Positions 12,440-16,078 of a stretch of DNA of 16,078 nt are shown here, piece after piece. The stretch lies in contig JAZRGV010000047.1 in the NCBI GenBank assembly GCA_045644465.1, positions 1 through 16,078 on the forward strand, written 5' to 3'. The notes beneath the pieces are model-generated. The model was given only the letters and a program-made list of their open reading frames with translations, did not search any database and had not been told where the DNA came from. The first letter of the stretch is position 1. Each line of letters begins with the position of its first letter. Source of the stretch: HGM04593 sp045644465 (GTDB lineage Bacteria > Bacteroidota > Bacteroidia > Bacteroidales > Bacteroidaceae). The position numbers and the translations under genes were made by a program.

Positions 12440-15400
12440 TTATTTTACAATGATTTTGTTTCCGTTCTTAATGTATATACCTTTTGTGGGGGCTGTTACT
12501 CTGCGGCCCGACAGGTCATATATATCACCTTTTACGTTTTCTGTTCTCACCTCGTCTATGGCTGTCTCGCTGCTCTGGTAGGTGAGAGTAAGCTCTATGT
12601 TCTTGCTGACCTTGGCCAGCTCTGCATATACTGCGTCGCTCTCAACAAGGGTATAACCATCAATTATTGGTATAAGCAGATTGTATGCCTCGCCGCCCTT
12701 TACATAACGCAAGCCACTTGCCAGCTCTTTGCCATCTTTGTCAACGCATGTGTATGACACGCTGAAGTATGGGAATGGCTTGTAGCTGTACAGCATAAAT
12801 GGGTGTCCGTCGTCCCAACCGGTAAAGGTGTTGTTGGCGTTGCCGTTCCAATAGTAGTTGTTGCTTGTGCCCTTGACGCTCCATGTGTTGTCGTTGTTGA
12901 GGGTGAAGATGAACTCCTCGGGGGTGCTTCCGCCGGTTACCAATGAGCCGCGTAACAGCTGTGGAATATAGATGCCGTAGTTGTTCTTTACGGTGAATCT
13001 GCTTCCGTCGCCTTCGAATGTCCATACAAAGCCGGGGTTACCCTCGCTTAGTCCGTTTGTGGTGGTGATGCCGTCGCCTACATTGCTCACGCTAAGGAAA
13101 CCGCTACGTGCAGCCTCGTTCTTGGCATTGTATATAAGGTATGACGCTCCTGCCTCAATCTCTGTTACTGCCTCGCTAACTGCTGCTACACCCATAATAC
13201 CCTCGGTGTCGTAATAAACCTCTATGACGGTATCTTCTGTTGGTGTAATTGTCTCTTGCTCCTCATTTGTGCCAACCAATGTGTAGAACTCTACTTCGGG
13301 GCATGCAATGGTGTGGCTCTCGCCAATGATGCATGGAGTGGTGTAGTCGGCAATGTGGTTGCCGTCCATGGTGTAGCAACGGTATGTAACACTGTTCGAT
13401 ACTCGTTTGTATGTAACATTTACAACCTTGTTCTCGCTGATGTTTTCAAACACCGGTGCCTGGTCGGTCTCTGTCTCGTCGTACTTCACTATCTCGTAGT
13501 TTACGTACTCGGGAGCAACAGCTGTGGCATTGCTGCCGAATGCTACGCTCTGCGCTGGTGTTACGGCTGCATTGTCGATGAGATTTCCGTTCTCGTCCTT
13601 GCATACGTAAGCAATGATACATGCCTTTTCAAACACCCATCCTGTACCCTGCGGGTATATACCGCCGGTGCTCAGTGTGTTGGGGTTGGTTGTGGCACGG
13701 CCCGACAACGGATATATGGCTGCGTCGCCAACCTTGATGCTGAAGTCGCCGCTTCGGGTGTTATATACGTTTGTGAGCGTTACACCCTCCTGGCCTAAAG
13801 CTAATGGGGCTGTGGTGTTGCTGATGTAGCGTCCTGTTGTTGCATTGCGTAGCTTGAATGTCTGTTTGCCGTCGGCGATTGAGGACTCTACAATCTCCCA
13901 CACATCCATGCCATATTCTTGCTTGGCTGCCGTTACCTTGCCGTCGTTGTTGTCGTAAAGTGTCCAGCCGTTGAAACGCTCGGTGTTGTTGACAATGCGG
14001 TAGGCTGTGCCTTCAACAGGGTAGTCTATCTCTATTTCTTCGCCCTGTGTCACCAAAGGACGGAACTCCCACACACCGCCGTTGCCGTCGGCAGGGTCGC
14101 TCCACATATTGATAGAGTAGTTCTGTCCTCCACCGGCATAGTTAAGACACATATTTGTGTTGGATACCTTTTGGCTACGTATGCTGTAGTTGTAGTTGCT
14201 ACCTTTCTGTGCATAAACCTTGTCGCCCAAGATAAAGTCGTAGTGGCGGTAGTTGTCATCATAATCCCAACGTCCGGTATTATTTTCGGCTGTGGGTGTT
14301 CCGTTTACCGAACCGTTAGGCTTAGCCTTGTTTACAATGGCCCAACGCTCGGGGTTGTCAGGGTCCTGCATGAACGCCCATAGTTGATAGTCGTAGCCTG
14401 CATTGTTCTCATCTTCGATTATCTCGCTGTTCCACAGACGGTTGGCAGGGGCTGTACCTGTCTTGTCTGCAATGTTCAATCCCTCGCGCAACAGTTGTAT
14501 GCATCGTCCGGCGCGTGTATTGTCGGTTGCATTTGTCACAATACGATACCATGTCTTGTTCTCGTCGGTCGATGGTGTAGGCATTACCTTCTTGTCGTTG
14601 CCGCTCTCGGCATCAAGAATATAATGACGGCCATACTCGTAGTTGTTGTAGTTCAGCAAAAGGGTGTCTTTGGTTATGCGCTGCTGGAAGTCGGTAAAAT
14701 TCTTCTTTGACTCTGGTGTCCAGCCGGTCTCGGCAATTGCTATCAAACGTGGAAGAGCCAGATATTCGAGCAGGTAGTTGCTCTGTACGTGCTCGGTCCA
14801 GAATGTTCCCTGCACGCCAATGTAGAATTTCTGTAACTCGGCAGGAACACTTGCCGGAACAGGTACATAATCATATACAACCTTTACATTATCGGTTCCA
14901 TAGCCTGCTACAGGTGGTTCATTCGCATCGGTACTCTGGCGACGATTGATGTAGTATGGTACCTGAGTGGTGATGATTGATTTCATTCCATATTGTGCTG
15001 CCTTTAGTGCGCCTGGCTGTGCATTGCCAATCTCCCAACACATCATTGTACCTCCTGTGCCTTTGATAAGTTCCTCGTCGGTTCCGTTTGCTGTCAGGCT
15101 CTCGTTCCACATAATTACGGTGCGTCTTTTGTCGCCCTCTTTTGATGTTACGTGGTCCGAAATCTCACGAACAAAATGAGATTGCAATTGACGTACATGG
15201 CTGTAGCCCATCTTCTGCATGAGTGCCTGACATTCGGCGTTGTTCTGCCATGCATTTGTAGGTGTCTCGTCGCCACCGATATGTATCTGATTGTAGGGGA
15301 ATACCTCTATCACTTCGTCGAGAACGTCCTTGACAAACTGCACTGCGTGAGGGTTGGCTACGTTGAGCACGTCGCTGAATATACCACCACTCACCTGTAC

Positions 15401-16078
15401 GCTGTGTGCTCCGTTGGGTGTACAGCTGAACTCGGGGTATGCTGCGTTTACAGCACATGAGTGGCCCGGAAACTCTACTTCGGGAACAACCTCGATGTGT
15501 CGCTCTGCTGCGTATGCCACAATGTCTCGGCACTCGTCCTGTGTATAGAAATATGGGCCATAAGGCTCGTTGTCGTAGTATCCGCCATATACAGGGTCGG
15601 TGCTCCATGAATTGTTGCGTGTTGCACCAACGGTTGTGAGGCGTGGGTACTTCTTTACCTCGAAGCGCCATCCCTGGTCATCGGTGAGGTGCCAGTGGAA
15701 ACGGTTCATCTTGTAGTACGACATCACGTCGATTATGCGCTTTATTTCATCGAGCCCGAAGAAGTGGCGGCTCACGTCAAGCATGAAACCACGGTATTCG
15801 AAGCGGGGAGCATCGACGATGTTAACCACGGGGAGTGTATATTCTGTCACGGAACCGTCCTTCACGCCGGCCATCACGTTGGCTGGGAGCATCTTCTTGA
15901 TACTCTGGAATGCATAGTAAAATCCGTTTGAGCAGGTTGCACTGATGGCAATGCCATCTGCTGTCACATCAAGGGTGTAGCCCTCGCAACCCAGGTTCTC
16001 ATTACCGGTGTAGAGCGACATGGTGATGAGTGCATCCGTAGCCTCGGCCTTCACATCAACATTGTAGCCTGTAACGCC
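12440..16078 (-). CDS. Secreted GH20 beta-N-acetylhexosaminidase, N-terminus outside window
   Basis: The frame is open to base 16078; the GTG at 16054 is internal, and the true start and signal peptide lie to the right. The enzyme removes terminal GlcNAc or GalNAc. Numbering from the first visible codon: remainder of the GH20b N-domain (about 1-90, ending in a YAFQSIKKMLP-type segment); TIM barrel (about 95-460) with FMLDVSRHFF, HWHLTDDQGWR, the catalytic pair D270-E271 in HIGGDET, and GTFWTEHV; then about 700 residues of accessory modules. The modules are Trp/Tyr-rich lectin-like repeats, two or three MucBP-like segments (Y(K/R)CYTMDG, Y(T)CVDKDG), and a C-terminal sorting-type tail with IYDLSGRRV and GIYIKNGNK. 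At over 1200 visible residues it is much longer than a plain GH20. It is the first visible gene of a unit with the TSCPD and FKBP genes. Confidence 0.94.
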   Translation of the reverse strand, partial: GVTGYNVDVKAEATDALITMSLYTGNENLGCEGYTLDVTADGIAISATCSNGFYYAFQSIKKMLPANVMAGVKDGSVTEYTLPVVNIVDAPRFEYRGFMLDVSRHFFGLDEIKRIIDVMSYYKMNRFHWHLTDDQGWRFEVKKYPRLTTVGATRNNSWSTDPVYGGYYDNEPYGPYFYTQDECRDIVAYAAERHIEVVPEVEFPGHSCAVNAAYPEFSCTPNGAHSVQVSGGIFSDVLNVANPHAVQFVKDVLDEVIEVFPYNQIHIGGDETPTNAWQNNAECQALMQKMGYSHVRQLQSHFVREISDHVTSKEGDKRRTVIMWNESLTANGTDEELIKGTGGTMMCWEIGNAQPGALKAAQYGMKSIITTQVPYYINRRQSTDANEPPVAGYGTDNVKVVYDYVPVPASVPAELQKFYIGVQGTFWTEHVQSNYLLEYLALPRLIAIAETGWTPESKKNFTDFQQRITKDTLLLNYNNYEYGRHYILDAESGNDKKVMPTPSTDENKTWYRIVTNATDNTRAGRCIQLLREGLNIADKTGTAPANRLWNSEIIEDENNAGYDYQLWAFMQDPDNPERWAIVNKAKPNGSVNGTPTAENNTGRWDYDDNYRHYDFILGDKVYAQKGSNYNYSIRSQKVSNTNMCLNYAGGGQNYSINMWSDPADGNGGVWEFRPLVTQGEEIEIDYPVEGTAYRIVNNTERFNGWTLYDNNDGKVTAAKQEYGMDVWEIVESSIADGKQTFKLRNATTGRYISNTTAPLALGQEGVTLTNVYNTRSGDFSIKVGDAAIYPLSGRATTNPNTLSTGGIYPQGTGWVFEKACIIAYVCKDENGNLIDNAAVTPAQSVAFGSNATAVAPEYVNYEIVKYDETETDQAPVFENISENKVVNVTYKRVSNSVTYRCYTMDGNHIADYTTPCIIGESHTIACPEVEFYTLVGTNEEQETITPTEDTVIEVYYDTEGIMGVAAVSEAVTEIEAGASYLIYNAKNEAARSGFLSVSNVGDGITTTNGLSEGNPGFVWTFEGDGSRFTVKNNYGIYIPQLLRGSLVTGGSTPEEFIFTLNNDNTWSVKGTSNNYYWNGNANNTFTGWDDGHPFMLYSYKPFPYFSVSYTCVDKDGKELASGLRYVKGGEAYNLLIPIIDGYTLVESDAVYAELAKVSKNIELTLTYQSSETAIDEVRTENVKGDIYDLSGRRVTAPTKGIYIKNGNKIIVK

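Noticed and set aside
13256..13798. Long + strand frames opposite the GH20 and other minus-strand genes
   Set aside because: They are antisense shadows caused by codon bias of the real genes; the minus-strand products have clear domains.

Overview
The window looks like a chromosomal segment of a gut- or oral-type Bacteroidales bacterium (Prevotella/Bacteroides relatives; genus not resolvable from sequence alone). The reasons are: secreted proteins ending in Bacteroidetes-style C-terminal sorting domains (YDLxGRxV ... GIYIxNGxK), promoters of the TTG-N19/21-TAnnTTTG type, a serine-type sulfatase beside glycoside hydrolase genes, weak Shine-Dalgarno signals, and a Bacteroidetes-style PrmA, MATE transporter, FKBP and TSCPD protein set.

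Layout. 1-575: 3' part of an IS3-family insertion sequence (DDE transposase and right end). 575-1260: no credible gene; a hairpin-rich stretch, eight copies of a heptamer, a REP-like palindrome and a promoter. 1261-2586 (+): AAA ATPase of the DUF234 type, ended by a strong terminator. 2647-7674 (all -): a secreted sulfatase, an 810-aa multidomain secreted protein, and a 262-aa secreted protein that shares the N-terminal domain of the 810-aa protein. 7817-8101 (-): SemiSWEET-like transporter. 8102-8852: no credible gene; a second hairpin-rich stretch, then two REP-like palindromes and heptamer repeats. 8853-11140 (-): prmA and a MATE efflux gene. 11146-11691 (-): a REP-associated tyrosine transposase (RAYT). 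11762-16078 (-): an apparent GH20 - TSCPD protein - FKBP operon with 3-nt gaps; the GH20 hexosaminidase runs off the right edge.

Genes together. The sulfatase and GH20 enzyme fit stepwise desulfation and trimming of sulfated amino-sugar glycans (mucin or glycosaminoglycan type). The large secreted proteins add binding-type domains and probable type IX secretion signals.

Most interesting. Six palindromes of one family, roughly GTAG-GGGC(A/G)GAC-CGRYGT-GTC(T/C)GCCC, are scattered between genes. Four keep a GTAG tetranucleotide at the 5' foot of the hairpin, the mark known for REP/RAYT systems. One lies 16 nt upstream of the RAYT start and one sits in frame inside the RAYT gene. Separately, the two gene-free stretches (about 620-963 and 8256-8667) share a framework of short anchors around different perfect hairpins, including a terminal hairpin with compensatory base changes. 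This could be a dispersed structured element I do not recognise. Similarity searches were not possible; family calls rest on motifs and recall.
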